This document shows positions 47,519 through 59,035 of a DNA stretch of 64,000 nucleotides, one piece after another. Every line of letters begins with the position of its first letter. The stretch's first letter is position 1. Under the pieces are notes generated by a model. The model saw nothing but the letters and a program-made list of their open reading frames with translations, was not told the DNA's origin and did no database searches. The position numbers and the translations under genes were made by a program. The DNA lies in NCBI GenBank assembly GCA_000320605.2, contig KB445823.1:69961-133960 (forward strand), written 5' to 3'. The DNA comes from Gelatoporia subvermispora B (taxonomy: Eukaryota > Basidiomycota > Agaricomycetes > Polyporales > Gelatoporiaceae).

Positions 47519-49366
47519 ATGACGTCCATAGCAATACAACGAATAGCCTCTGTCACGAGGAATCCGACGACTTTGTTCCGTACTTCGTCAATATATGCGG
47601 GTGTACCGGCCGCCCCGAGTCTCGGTCGCTCGCCTGGGTATCTTCAAAGACATCTTCTGCGATGGTCATCTACATCGGTCTCGCAACTTCCGCCGGCTGC
47701 CGTAGACCCGGACGCTCCCCACGACGAAGGAATAGAAGTAACCACTATTGTTGAACACGATGTAATCACCACTCCAACACCCAGTAGCTCGACCAAGTTG
47801 GTTGTTCGCGTGCAGGACGACGGCAAGACCTGGCTTCGCTGGGGTTCTATAAACGAGGTGCAAACTGGTGCTGCAGAAGAGGTGGTGACCATAGCAGAGG
47901 CCGAATCCGCACTTAAGCTTTTCATATCCATCTTGGACACCGAAGCGTTCGAGTCGGCTCGTTGGGGAGATATACCGAGACTGCTTGAACTCATTGATCA
48001 GCGCCCGGACGCGCAAAGCCTACAGAAGATGGTCGCACACCAGGCGTTGTACCCGCTTGCAGTGTTCCTCGCACGGACTCATCCCCGTCACGCGCTGCAC
48101 GCCATCTGCGTAGCACAATACCAGGCCAAATCCGACGGCCATGCGTCGCCGCCTTGGGGAAAGATTGCAACGTTGTTCAACTCGTACTCGTATTGGGACC
48201 TGGTGCCAGAGCTAGTCCAACTGCGACTCAAGTTCGATGGCCGTGCGACAACTGATCTGCTCAATCAACTCTTGGAGTCGTTCAGCAAAGGCGGTATGGA
48301 TGAAGACGTCGAGGCAGCATGCCAGCTCTTCGAGCATGCAGGCGCGATCCCAGACGACGAAACTCGGTCGCTACTGGAGACACTTAGATCTGTGTCCCAC
48401 TCTTCGGTGACAACGAAAGCCGAATACCCCGACAGACGACTTGCCCCAGAATCTGCGAAGACATGGAGAACGATCATCGGCGATCAACCTCCAGTGCCCG
48501 TTCTGAGAGCCCATGCCTTTGAGCTCTCCGACCGCGTCGCGAGGCTTCCCGGGCAAAATGCATATGTGGAGTACCTCTCCCAGCCGAAGAAAGTCGCCAA
48601 GCTGATGTACAAGCTCATACACGCCGGCTTCCACGCTCATGCGATACACGTCGCGAACTTTGCGTACCTTGTTGCGCCAGGGACACACCGCACTATTCTC
48701 CGGTCGCTCATCAAGCCTTTCTGTGACGCACGTCCGCCCAATCTTACCGACCTTCTCATGCTCGTCCTCAAGCTTGAGAAATCTATCCTTGGGAAACCGT
48801 CCGCGGCACTGGTCAATGGCATCCTCTATAACTACGAGTCGCTCGCTCAGCACATGAGTCCGGAGGATATCGTCAACAGTACACAGCGGGTGCTGCTGGT
48901 GGGCGCAGTCGCGAGCCATTATACGATCGAGTCGTTGAACGAGTTGAAGTCACACACCTTATCTGGGGAAGCAAGTCCTAGCGACCCTTCGGCTCAGCGG
49001 GAACTCCAGCAGCGTTGGGATCGCCTGATTGCCCTGGCGCGTGCCCTCCAAGCAGCTCGGACTTACGAAAGCTATTTTGCATCACCTACACCTGCGCAAA
49101 GTGATGATGTGTCAAGTGTTTCTGAGTCGAACGACGATGCCTCATCCGATGATGCAGACCCCATGGCAGTCAAGCTACTGGAAGACATTATTGCAAGACA
49201 TATCGAGAAGGCCTCCGCTGTAGAGGGCCCTGGCGATGTCGCGGAGTCCTTCGCTACCACACAATCTGGCGACGGACAACCCGACGAGCTGGAGTGCAGT
49301 GCTGTCGGAGCATCGTCAGACATATCCCCTACGACCCCCAACACGACCGGCGCTGTTGCCTCGTGA
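47519..49366 (+). CDS. PPR-like mitochondrial helical-repeat protein 4 of 5
   Basis: Intronless, 615 residues. N-terminus MTSIAIQRIASVTRNPTTLF to about residue 50 is basic, hydroxylated and acid-free: a probable mitochondrial presequence. Modules: ALYPLAVFLARTHPRHALHA, YWDLVPELVQLRLKFDGRAT with DLLNQLLESFSKGGMDEDVE and CQLFEHAGAIPDDETRSLLE; second module KLMYKLIHAGFHAHAIHVAN and LMLVLKLEKSILGKPSAALV. Block-by-block likeness to gene 2 (including SKGGMDED/IKGGMDED and KSILGKPS/KDILGKPS) shows the two came from a rather recent duplication. The C-terminus is acidic and Ser-rich. It sits inside the loop of the large inverted duplication. Confidence 0.78.
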   Translation: MTSIAIQRIASVTRNPTTLFRTSSIYAGVPAAPSLGRSPGYLQRHLLRWSSTSVSQLPPAAVDPDAPHDEGIEVTTIVEHDVITTPTPSSSTKLVVRVQDDGKTWLRWGSINEVQTGAAEEVVTIAEAESALKLFISILDTEAFESARWGDIPRLLELIDQRPDAQSLQKMVAHQALYPLAVFLARTHPRHALHAICVAQYQAKSDGHASPPWGKIATLFNSYSYWDLVPELVQLRLKFDGRATTDLLNQLLESFSKGGMDEDVEAACQLFEHAGAIPDDETRSLLETLRSVSHSSVTTKAEYPDRRLAPESAKTWRTIIGDQPPVPVLRAHAFELSDRVARLPGQNAYVEYLSQPKKVAKLMYKLIHAGFHAHAIHVANFAYLVAPGTHRTILRSLIKPFCDARPPNLTDLLMLVLKLEKSILGKPSAALVNGILYNYESLAQHMSPEDIVNSTQRVLLVGAVASHYTIESLNELKSHTLSGEASPSDPSAQRELQQRWDRLIALARALQAARTYESYFASPTPAQSDDVSSVSESNDDASSDDADPMAVKLLEDIIARHIEKASAVEGPGDVAESFATTQSGDGQPDELECSAVGASSDISPTTPNTTGAVAS

Positions 49367-49669
49367 TGTTGCGACATGCACATCTATCCGCCTTATTGTA
49401 CTCTCTACAGCCCCCTTCCCTATCTTTTGGTTTTCAGCAATATACGCCACTGCTCCTCCATGTCGCCGCGTTGTGCTCGTTTCTTGGGACTCGATCTGTG
49501 CGACGTCAGATTCCAGAGGACTTAGACATAGTCCACGAGTACTACGCCATTCACGCACAAGCTTTACACATCAAACGTATCCAGCGCCCGCCACCATCTT
49601 GCCCACGAGATTCTACTACTAAACGGCACTAATATACAACTAAGATACTGACAGCGAACAAAATGTCGC

Positions 49670-49830
49670 ATTTTGTACACACACTAGCAGTCTCTCGCCC
49701 TCTACACACCGCCAGATCCCGCCCACGTCCGCACCGCAAGCCAGTCTCCAACGCGCACGAGACCCTCCCCGCCGTATAGGCCGTTGCGCCCGAAGCACGC
49801 CTTGCCGGATCCTTCACAAAATTTAGACAC
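49670..49830 (-). pseudogene. Duplicated remnant of the last MOSC exon
   Basis: About 160 bp that repeat 49915-50080 in the same orientation. Both start with TGTCGCATTTTGTACACAC and share CACACCGCC, CCCGCCCACGTCCGCACCGC and CCCGAAGCACGCCTTGCC. On the minus strand this copy still encodes GKACFGRNGLYGGEGLVRVG, matching GKACFGCNGLYGGEGTVRVG of the intact exon with Cys changed to Arg, but the frame upstream is lost. It is a partial tandem duplication of the 3' end of the neighbouring gene. Confidence 0.8.
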
Positions 49831-49954
49831 CAAACACATCTAATGTCTACTATCTTTGCCCAGATTACACTACTTGAAAGCACTGGTATACAACTATGAT
49901 ACTAGCAGCGAACAAATGTCGCATTTTGTACACACGCCAGCGGCCCCTAGCCCG

Positions 49955-51871
49955 CTACACACCGCCGGCTCCCGCCCACGTCCGCACCGCGACCCAGTCT
50001 CCAACGCGTACGGTGCCCTCCCCGCCGTACAGTCCGTTGCACCCGAAGCACGCCTTGCCTGCCTTCGTAGGGTCCTTCCCGCGGCGGAACTTCATCAGCA
50101 CCTTGTATGGCACCGCTGCATCACGTGTGCCTGCGCGCGTGTCCACGTTCGGGAGCTACGCGTTGGTCAGCGAGATGTGCAGGTAGGGAAGGGGAAGGGG
50201 GCGGAACGTACGAGGCAGCGAGTGCATTTAGAGACGAGCGTGATAGTCTGAGAGGGCGGCGCGCCAGATGGGTCGGCGATGGGCGCGGGCCCGGTGACGA
50301 TCTCGCGCCACATGTCCTCCGCGAAGGGTACGCCAGCGCCAGCGAACACGATGTTCGGGCGGAATCTGTGTTGTTTATAAGTCAGGACGTGCACAGGAGT
50401 AGGGGCGAAGGACGGCGACACACCGTTCCATCTCGATCTCGCCGTCGTGCCACCGGGTGCGGTCCATGCCCCCGACCCAGCCCTCCTCGCCCTTCTCGCG
50501 GCGCGCCGCCTCCTGCACCTTCGCGGTGACCGCCTGCAGGCTCTCCTCGCTCGCGACGAGCAGCGGGTAGCCGTCCTGGAAGACAGCGGTCGCGCTCAAC
50601 TCGGGGAAGGCTTCTGTCGGCGGGCACGCACGAGGGCGCGGGCCTTTCATCACGAGGAGCACGGGCCGCTCGAGGTAGGTGCTGAGGATCTCAGAGGGGG
50701 AGGCGGATGAGGAGGAGGATGCGGGAAGGCGGGCGCAAACGTAGCCGTCGACGAGTTGGCCCCATAGTGCACAATCTGAGATTCTGGGAGGTGTCAGTGA
50801 CTAGGAGAATGGGTGATATACCATGGGCGGGGCGATGAGAACGAGTCTCGGAGCTAGTATTGCTGTCAATACCATCGCGCGGACTTGGGAGGCTTCGGTG
50901 GCACAAGGGATAGAACATCCAGGCCAGCCCGGTGCCGCCGCCAAAAGGATTTTTATAAAGCGATAGAAGTGTGGGATGAGGGACATAATATAGTGAGCGT
51001 CACTCACATCTCCCAATCCCGGAGCGCGTCCTCGGTGGGATTTAGCGGGACCGCGAAGGTTTCGCATCTTGAATCTTCCGGGAATTCCACGAGGAGTTGA
51101 CCGCCGTGCGGGGAAGACGTGTCCGGCATTATGCGAGGTGTAACGAGGACCATCTGGGCATCGTTCATGAATGGACGTACTTAGTACGGATAGCCTCCGA
51201 GATACTCACCTTCGAGACCTCCCTCGCTGTCACTACTGTATGCGTTCGAGCATCGACAATGCACCACTTGCGGTCATTCTGGATAGCTCAGATACAAATG
51301 TTAGCGGTTGAGGGCGGAAACAAGCTCGGAGACGGATCCTCGCACGGAGAACGCTAGGCGCCCAAGGCGAGACGACCTGCTCTGGACCGAGCCTTATGTT
51401 CTCCGGAGATCAAAGCTGCTCACCTCTAGACCCTCAGGGGTATACCGCACTTCCGGGACCGATGTTCCGCGACAGCTCTGTGCCAAACGACGTCAAACCG
51501 GATAATTTTGAGCTGTCCGACTCCGAACGGTGTGTCAGACATACCTTGATGGGGTGCACGAAGATCCTGGATACCCTCACCTCTCCAACGTCAAACGGCA
51601 CCTCTATCTCGTGCTCCCAAATATCGTCGCTCGGATCTCGCTCTCGTTTGCTCGGGACTCCGTTGAGATCGCCGTTTGGTGTGTCCGAGGAATGCGGCTT
51701 CCCACTGAGGTGATGCGTGTGACTCGCGGACAACCATCGGTATTTTAGGTAGCTCCGAGGGAGCTCGAGGTGCCACGCGACGCAGAGAAGGGGAACGATG
51801 AAGAGCGCAAGCGACCATAGCGAGAAATCCTGATACCGCGGAGAGTCGAGGAAGGTAAGCTGGACGGTCAT
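49955..51871 (-). CDS. MOSC domain protein, mARC-like (molybdenum cofactor sulfurase C-terminal family)
   Basis: Multi-exon minus gene. Exon 1 starts at 51871 and encodes LWSLALFIVPLLCVAWHLEL, an N-terminal membrane anchor, and, after a polar stretch, WEHEIEVPFDVGEVRVSRIF, the start of the MOSC N-terminal beta-barrel. Further exons: SCRGTSVPEVRYTPEGL, RKWCIVDARTHTVVTAREV, LVTPRIMPDTSSPHGGQLLV, LERPVLLVMKGPRPRACPP, ATAVFQDGYPLLVASEESLQ, FRPNIVFAGAGVPFAEDMWR and KCTRCL; the last exon (50155-49955) gives LPNVDTRAGTRDAAVPYKVL and the terminal VGDWVAV. The Cys in KCTRC is the likely molybdenum ligand. mARC proteins reduce N-hydroxylated substrates at the mitochondrial outer membrane. Middle exon limits are approximate. 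Confidence 0.82.
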
Positions 51872-54282
51872 CGTGCTGGAGCTACTGGCTGCACACGACT
51901 CGCTGCTGGGGCGGCTCCAACGTCGGATGGCGGGGGCTGGACCTTATATAGCTTGCCGCCTTGTTGTACGTATAAGAATGTCAGGTTTGCATCCGAGTAG
52001 ACATTCAGGAGCCCGGTGCGCTTGGAGCGCCGAAAACATCCTTTGGCGCTTTGTGTCTCCTGAGTCATTTGTCTCTGACAAACGGTCGAGTTCGCTATTG
52101 GCTCAACGGGGAGACGGCGCGAGAGCGGAACACGGTGCTACGATACGACTGTTCACCAAAGTCTTCTTGCACTGAATTGAGATCACTTCGCGCCGGCACG
52201 GGAAGTGTCGCTGCCTCGCAGGTCACGTCCCTCGTACAACTTGTGCACGTGATCTAGACGCGTCGCAAAATGTGGCGCCCGCGTGGTATCCAGGTTCCAC
52301 TGACTCTTCCGCTCTTACTTTGAGCGTCATGATAACTCCTTTGCACTCGACCAGCCATACCCTTGAGAGATTCTCGCTTGCTGAATGGACCGCACGAACT
52401 TGATGTCGGAAATAAACCCTCGTACGCCACTTCCTGCACGTTGGGAGCAAATTCGTCACCAGTGACGCGATCATGTGTCGAATATAGAGCTCTTCTGCAA
52501 GTGATGAATCCTCTAGAGTGGGGTGGTAGCGCTACACCCCACGCAATACTCTGCTCCAAAGATAATCTAGGTAAAGCGCTGCAGAAGAGCTCTATCCGTA
52601 AACGAGCTAGACGCGAGGCAGCACGCCAGCCTGACGTAGCCCGCATCTACCCACAGCTGTACTACTATACTGTGTAGCGAAGCATTTATTGGAAGGGTTA
52701 TGGTAAGGTTTCCTTTCGTTCATCAAGAGGAGCATGAAACTGAAGATTGGTGACTGTATTAGTTGCGAGTGGCTTCCTCGCCACATCAGGTGTTGTCCCT
52801 AAGGCCCAGACCCGAAGCAGGGTCAAGGTAGAAGTGCATTGAAGGCAGATTGAACGATTTGAACTATGGAATAGTGAAGGAGCTCAAACCCGAGCTGAAA
52901 CAAAGGCAGCATGTCGTCAAGACTGGTCGAATTCCTTCGGGCGTTAGTGCGGTAGTACGTCATCACCCTAGCGGAGATCACGCGATATATCTACAGCTAG
53001 AAGACTATCCGCACGCTCCGTATCCAGCGTTGAAGGCATTTCGGCGTGTTGCGTGTGGATCTTGGGACGATGCTCGACTTCCACTCACAGAGCGACCCAC
53101 ACGCGCGCGGCGCCTTCACCCTGTTCGCGCCCACGGATCTCGGACGCCTTGATGATGTCCTGGCCCTTGTTACAAGTGTGAAGGCCCCTGGTGCAATCGA
53201 TCATCGGGCTGTCCCACACGGCGGGAGAGGCAACATGAGTATCCTGAACGTGGGTCCTGGACGGGCTCAGCTCGGCGTCAAGGGCAGTGTACGACAGATG
53301 ATCCATTAACTTGTAGTGGGCCGTGCGAGACCGAGGACATGCAACTTCATTTGCAGAAGATAGCTATGTTGGCGCCGAACCGCATGCTCTGATCAGCATT
53401 TGCGGCGTGGTGGGTGGTTCCGTGGCAGTGACTATTGAGAATTGCGCAGTGCGTGTAGTCTAGCAACAAAGACTGAACAATACTTTGTTGATTCGTCTCA
53501 AACCCGTTGCGTCGCCCCGTGTACATGATGTGGTTTTCCCTCATGTTTATTGACATAGTTCCGGTCTGCACAGCTGTAGTACTCCGGAGAATCTGGCCCG
53601 TCTTCTCAGCCGCGTCAAGTGGCGTTCAGAGTTATTCGGGTCTTCCACACCGCTTGATTGCAAGCACACGTGTCAAGGTACGTGAATCCCAAAACAGAAC
53701 GACCTGTTTCGTCCGGTCATCTCACATTGCATAGGATCTCCTATTGTCTATCAAGAAGAAGATGCGGCTATCGGCTGCAGCAGACACTCTGTGTGTCTCG
53801 CCGGGCTTCCAATGCATGTGATACCATGATCATCAAGGTGAGGCCCGTCCCTTCATGCTAGCTATCATGATATAGCCTCTGTAGATAGTCAGGATTAAAT
53901 ATTAAGGATTACCTTTCCGAGCCGTTTGACAGTACATTCGTTATATGGATAATCATGTCCGACACGCGCTCACTTGCTCGGTGACTTCTCGAAAAGCCGG
54001 CCTTCTGATATCGGCCTGCAACTCGCCCTGTACACTGGGGCAGTTCCCTATTCCAAAGAAGAATCAGCTCAGTCGATGTCATCGAAAACTCTGTGTCGGT
54101 CTTCTGTAGCCGCCACCGGTAGGTACCGTCGCTATCATCGAAGTCGGCGGACACGAGATTATCTGAATGGATCTGAGAATTATGATGTCGTATTATATAG
54201 GGTCCTTCGAAAGAGCCTGCGGGCCTAGCTTGACTGGTTCCCTATATCGGCCCTGTTCGGATTTCCCCTTCACTGGAGCAAG
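51872..54282. other. 2.4 kb without a supportable gene; contains repeat copy 2
   Basis: Apart from the repeat at 52370-52600, the frames are short. 53046-53309 (+) reads LGTMLDFHSQSDPHARGAFT and 53507-53690 (+) has a hydrophobic run, but no splice model joins them. On the minus strand 54190-54020 contains SADFDDSDGTYRWRLQKTD, vaguely like small agaricomycete beta-strand proteins; it is not called. Confidence 0.45.
52370..52600 (-). repeat. Dispersed repeat, copy 2, with internal 16-bp inverted repeat
   Basis: Reverse complement of the 40840-41080 repeat over most of its length, including the CGTCACTGGTGACGAATTTG block. It also contains a perfect 16-bp inverted repeat, ATAGAGCTCTTCTGCA at 52484-52499 and its complement at 52580-52595, which could form a hairpin with an 80-nt loop. 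The hairpin arms are only partly present in copy 1. Confidence 0.65.
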
Positions 54283-56172
54283 ATGTCTTCAACAGAACAC
54301 TCGCATACAATGGATGGCACTTTAGGAGCATTTCTCGTCGGTATGTCGCTCAGTACAGGATATAGTACCTTGTATATTATCTGACTCTCTCATACGAAGG
54401 TCTGGTTGCCGCCTCGCTGTAAGGTCACTCTATGCGCCGTTTGAGTGTGATTATAGCGCAGTCTGCAGTCTGTACGGCATCACGAACGTCCAAACCCGCA
54501 TGTATTACAAGATGTACGAAGCTGATCGACTTATTCTTAGAATCGCTGTACGTGTTTCCGTTATGCTCGTGGAATTACTGATTGATAACCCAAATATTCT
54601 AATTCGTAGGTTGGCTTCCTATGGTTCGCTTATACACAATTTCGCACATTGCTACTTGTGACATCAATGCTCGAAAGGACGCTGGACACCATTCACCAAG
54701 CCCTGGCGATACACACGGTTTACACGTACGTGGTCATTAGGTACGGCGATCCTGAGGCCCTTGAGACACCAACATGGTGCGACTGCTATCATCACGTCCA
54801 TATTCTTCATGCTAATGATCTGCTGTTACTAAGGAGTGTTATGGTGACTATTCAACCATTGATCAGAAGTTCGCCTCGCTCTGACGGGCGTTTGTGTAGG
54901 CGAACATTGTAGTCACGGTAAATATCCTACGAGCTTCAATTCAGGTCTTCTCTGACCTTGATATATGTAGAGCTTGAACGACACAATAGTCAGAACGTAA
55001 GTCATCTCACGTTGTAACCTCAGCTGCATGGAAGCTGATCGGACTTTACAGACTGTTCTGCCACCGACTTTGGAAGTGTACGTGTGTCCGCCCTAGGTCA
55101 TGGTATGTACAACGGCCAACTTGCAGCCTCGCATAGTCAGCGAAAAGAACTACTATATCACCGCTCCCACTGTGAGTTGTATCATTATCTACTGCTACCC
55201 TTCGCGAAGTCGAGCTTGCATAAAGATGCTAGCAGCTATCACGTCCTTGGGTAAGCGCTCTGCTTCACATTCCGCCTTGATACATAACTTATACATGCTG
55301 GAACGCCATCTAGTTGGCGGAATTAGTAGGTGACCCGCGTTGATTAGTAACTTCCTGTCGCTGACAACCAGCCGTCTAGTCTACACGGTCAAAGGGTGAG
55401 CCTCCCGGTATGGGCCCCCAAATATATACTGAGCTTTGCAGAGTCCCACTAGGCAGTTTTGCACGGCTCTCGGCGCTCACAGTTGGTTATAGTAATGATC
55501 GTCATTCAATATTGAATGCTGACCACACTCGAAGTGTTGGCTCTATATTGGATTTACATCTGGTGCAGTGGCGGACATCCTCCTGGCGTCGTCTCTTGTT
55601 ATCTATCTCTGGAGAAGCCGAACGGGATTACCAAGGTCAGAATATTCGGCTGAGGAAATTGTGCCGCCCTGCAGGCTGGTTGATAATGGTTCTGTAGGAC
55701 GGACTCACTGGTGCAACTACTAATACTATTCACCGTCAATTCCGGAGTACTCACAAGGTCGGTATTCGATGAATGCCTGTCGCATGTATCCACGAACTGA
55801 TACAATGCTCAGTGCGTGTGAGATCATGTGCATTGTCACGGTAAGTCATGCTGTTGCAGCTGAATATGTGAGCATCGTTTCAGACATTGTACAGTATTCG
55901 GTTCTTCCGAAGACATTCTGGTACTATGCGCTGTACATGATACTCCCTAAAGGTGAGTTAGGACTGTTCCCGTTAATTCGATCTCGGCGCTGACTCACGA
56001 GTATCCAGTGCATCTCAACTCACTTCTGGCATCGTATAATGCGCGCCATGAAATGCGAGAAGCAGCTTTCGGACCTGAAGATCGCATCTCGTTCGCTCTG
56101 GTGGATATTAGCTATGCTGACACCGGTAGGCTCGAAAAACACGGAAACAACGAGGCAAGCCTCATTGTATGA
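54283..56172 (+). CDS. DUF6534-type multi-pass membrane protein, copy B
   Basis: First exons are firm: 54283-54340, 54400-54418, 54469-54547, 54610-54776, reading TMDGTLGAFLVG, LVAASLLYGITNVQTRMYYK, GFLWFAYTQFRTLLLVTSML and TLDTIHQALAIHTVYTYVVI then RYGDPEALETPTW, which is the family's signature order (GxLL...YYY...LDT.H.ALV.HTVY.Y). Later exons include LFCHRLWKCTCVRP (the FF-x-RR-x-W segment) and the final VHLNSLLASYNARHEMREAA, ending at 56172. Seven membrane helices are expected; function unknown. It is more distant from copies A and C than these are from each other. Middle exons (55000-55900) are uncertain. Confidence 0.72.
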
Positions 56173-57053
56173 AAGTTTCACCTCCGACGGGCAGATCATA
56201 CATCTTGTGTTCAGCATAATCATGTTAATCCCGAGGGGCTGAATCCGATTTTCCGACTGTCGTATAATTAACGCCGACCCGAGAGAAATCTCACAGTACG
56301 GATCCGTCAGAATTTGACCCTCAGTCGCCTAATTTTAGAAGTTGATTGTGTAGCTATGACTTGAATTCACGTTATAGGTGTTCTGCGAGACGCGCGTTAA
56401 TGTTTCTCGTGATGAAATGGCGACGGTAAAGACGCATCGATCATGACGGTGCCTTCGCGGCGATTGCTCATATTGCAGACACCACGCATTGAATCTTGAC
56501 GTGTCGACACTGCATTGCCACATCGCACCAAATGATGGCCTTACCATGACGACCCTTCTGTCTGAGTATGCGTATTATGAGCTCCTTGGTCTTTCGCTGG
56601 ACGAGAGCTGGACCTATGTCAAGTTCCGAACTCCGTCAATTCTTCCCTCAATATTTGCTCTGTGACATTCACAGAGCTGCTCTACAGAGAAGTAAACGTC
56701 AGTCAAGCGTTACGCTCAGCTGCGCCAGGTCTACCGGATGTCTGTGAGCACCAGCTTGTTATGCAGATGTTCTGACAACCCCGGAAGTTCGAGAGATGTC
56801 AGTTCAGGCATGAAATACCGTTGACTAAATCCACGATAGAACATTGGCACTTGAATCAGCTGGCAATGTATGGGAACTGACGCGCCCTGCCCATCAGCGC
56901 CTTCCTCTGCACATGATTGTGGTCCCGCATCTTCGCAATGCTTGAGATCCCATCGTGGTCTCGCACAAAGCCTGCAGATGACTTGCGGTTCAACTACCAT
57001 TCTGGAGTGTTCAATCATCATTCTTGTTGGCCAGCTGACATGTTTACGGGGTC
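56173..57053. other. Intergenic region
   Basis: Convergent region between DUF6534 copies B (+) and C (-). Short frames without recognisable features. Confidence 0.5.
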
Positions 57054-59035
57054 CTACGGCAAGGGACCCTCATTGACGATCGCAGGCATGACTTGTCGTT
57101 CATGCTCTTGATTCCCCACCGCGACTCCTACAGCCCTGATCAATTGCACATTTGAGCTACTCTGTAGAAGTGTCAGCATTACATGTCGTAAGAAACAATT
57201 TGGGGAAGCAGACCAAAAACTCACTTCCTCTGTATTCGTTGGGAAGACAATTGAGCTCTCAACATCGTGCAAAACACTCGAAGAAAGCTCTAGGGAGCTG
57301 AGGGTCACTCCCCAGGACATGTTTCGCAGTTTTTCTCTAGAATTGAGACTTCGTACAGCGAATTTGCCAGTTAGGGCATAAGTACGAGATATTAACGAGG
57401 GTCAAAAGATTTCTAACTCACGCTGCGAGTACGGAACTGCAGTAACCTACACAGCTGTTAGCAGCTAGTAGTTATCGATTCGAGATAACATACTTTTACC
57501 CATGAGAAATCCAGGGATCGCGAACCATGTATACGGGCCTTGTAGAGATAGCTAGGATGTGGTTGATGAGTGGCTCAACTTATATGCACTGCTCGCAGGA
57601 CCAACCGCTAGAATGTCAGCTCCCCCACATAGCCTACGAGACGTTCAGTGTTTAGCCTCTTCCGATGAGATGGTCACAGACATGCTAACTAGACCGGTGT
57701 TCACCGTGTACAGTATCACTTTGTTGATCAGTTTATTGGACCTATTTCGAGACCATGAGGTCGTACAACATGTTGTAGCAATGTGAAGCTCACTTTCTAT
57801 AACCAGACCGACTTGTATGCAAATCATAACACATCTTAGCCGTTATCGAGATGTCGGCACATATTCCCAAAGTCAAATATGTCACAGAAGCCCACTACAA
57901 ACCGTCAGTCCTATGTTCCCGATAAGAGGTAGCACATACCGCAGATTTAGGGAGTAGTGGTACCAAATGATGAAGTTGTCTAGCTGTGCACCATCAGCAA
58001 GGACGCACACCAGACAGGTTCAGACACCCACACTTGAACATTATAATCTTAGAAGTCGTCATAGTTTAGACATATCTGCAGATCGTACGCAACACATTCA
58101 CGCACAAGTACCTATGGCTGAGAATATGGTAAGCATATATCTAGTAGAATACACTTGAGAGAAATCCTCACTGAATTGTGCTAGGGAAAGTATGGCCTTG
58201 TTGTGGGTGTCAGAGATTGAGGTGCCTACGGCCCAAGTTTCGCTTACTATAGTGGCCGGAGCCGAGAAATTTCGCCCACCGACTATGGGAACATCAACAA
58301 ATGCGCTCATAGAAGAAGCTGGTACATACTATACCACATTCGCACTACGAAGAAGCTTGGGTGACAGTCAAACATGTCTCTTTAAAAGTGAAGACCTCTG
58401 GTATGTACCTATGTGCCATGAGAGTAACAATGGACTTCCACAGTCATAAGTTGTTCAATAATTCACGACATGTACGATTCCAGGAATGTGCTCACCGCCA
58501 TACTCACGTCCACCCCGATCATTCTAATATTCCTTCAGTACACACTACAATGCGCGAAGCCCGACATTACTCATGACGGTAGACGTGCAAGTGGATCAAA
58601 ACTACCGTAATGCATGACTGTGTAATACCACACGATCAGAATCACAGAGATAGTGTCTGCCATATCGAATGCGCTGTCGTCCGGGAAGAGATGTCAGTAA
58701 CCTTAGACAGATCGCGAGCAGATAGCTACATGAGCACCGCAACCTCGAATAATACGACGAAATATCAGCAAATATTGAGACGACACGTCGTAAGAGACGG
58801 CTCACAAAGATCTTCAAGCATGTCCTATCGTTCCTGTATCGGTCGAAATAGTAATAAGCCTGAAAAATAGTACATCCGAATACCCTATGCACGCGTTCAG
58901 CATGGGGCACAGAAGGCGGGGTAGGCAAAAATCTAGTAGAGCGTACAGGGAGCTAAGGGCCATTGCGATCACCAAGGCACCGTAGATGCTCTGAACAAGA
59001 GGCTGCATGGCACCCGTCGACGAGAATGCAGACAT
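57054..59035 (-). CDS. DUF6534-type multi-pass membrane protein, copy C
   Basis: Starts at 59035 (MSAFSSTGAMQPLVQSIYGA) and ends at 57054. Exons read in order: first helix ending MALSSL, VFGCTIFQAYYYFDRYRNDR, KIF, VAVLI, AFDMADTISVILIVWYYTVM, SIVTLMAHR, FFVVRMWY, VGGRNFSAPATI, WASVTYLTLGICADISITAK, RSNKLINKVILYTVNTGLVS, and VRSLNSREKLRNMSWGVTL, then a last exon opening SSSNVQLIRAVGVAVG. Every intron position that I could fix (for example AAGATCTTT/GTGAGC, and the CTCAT/GTAGCT...CGACAG/CGCATTC junction) is shared with copy A, so both come from one duplicated gene. About 78 percent of bases match by eye in the second exon region. No disabling mutation was found. Confidence 0.76.
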
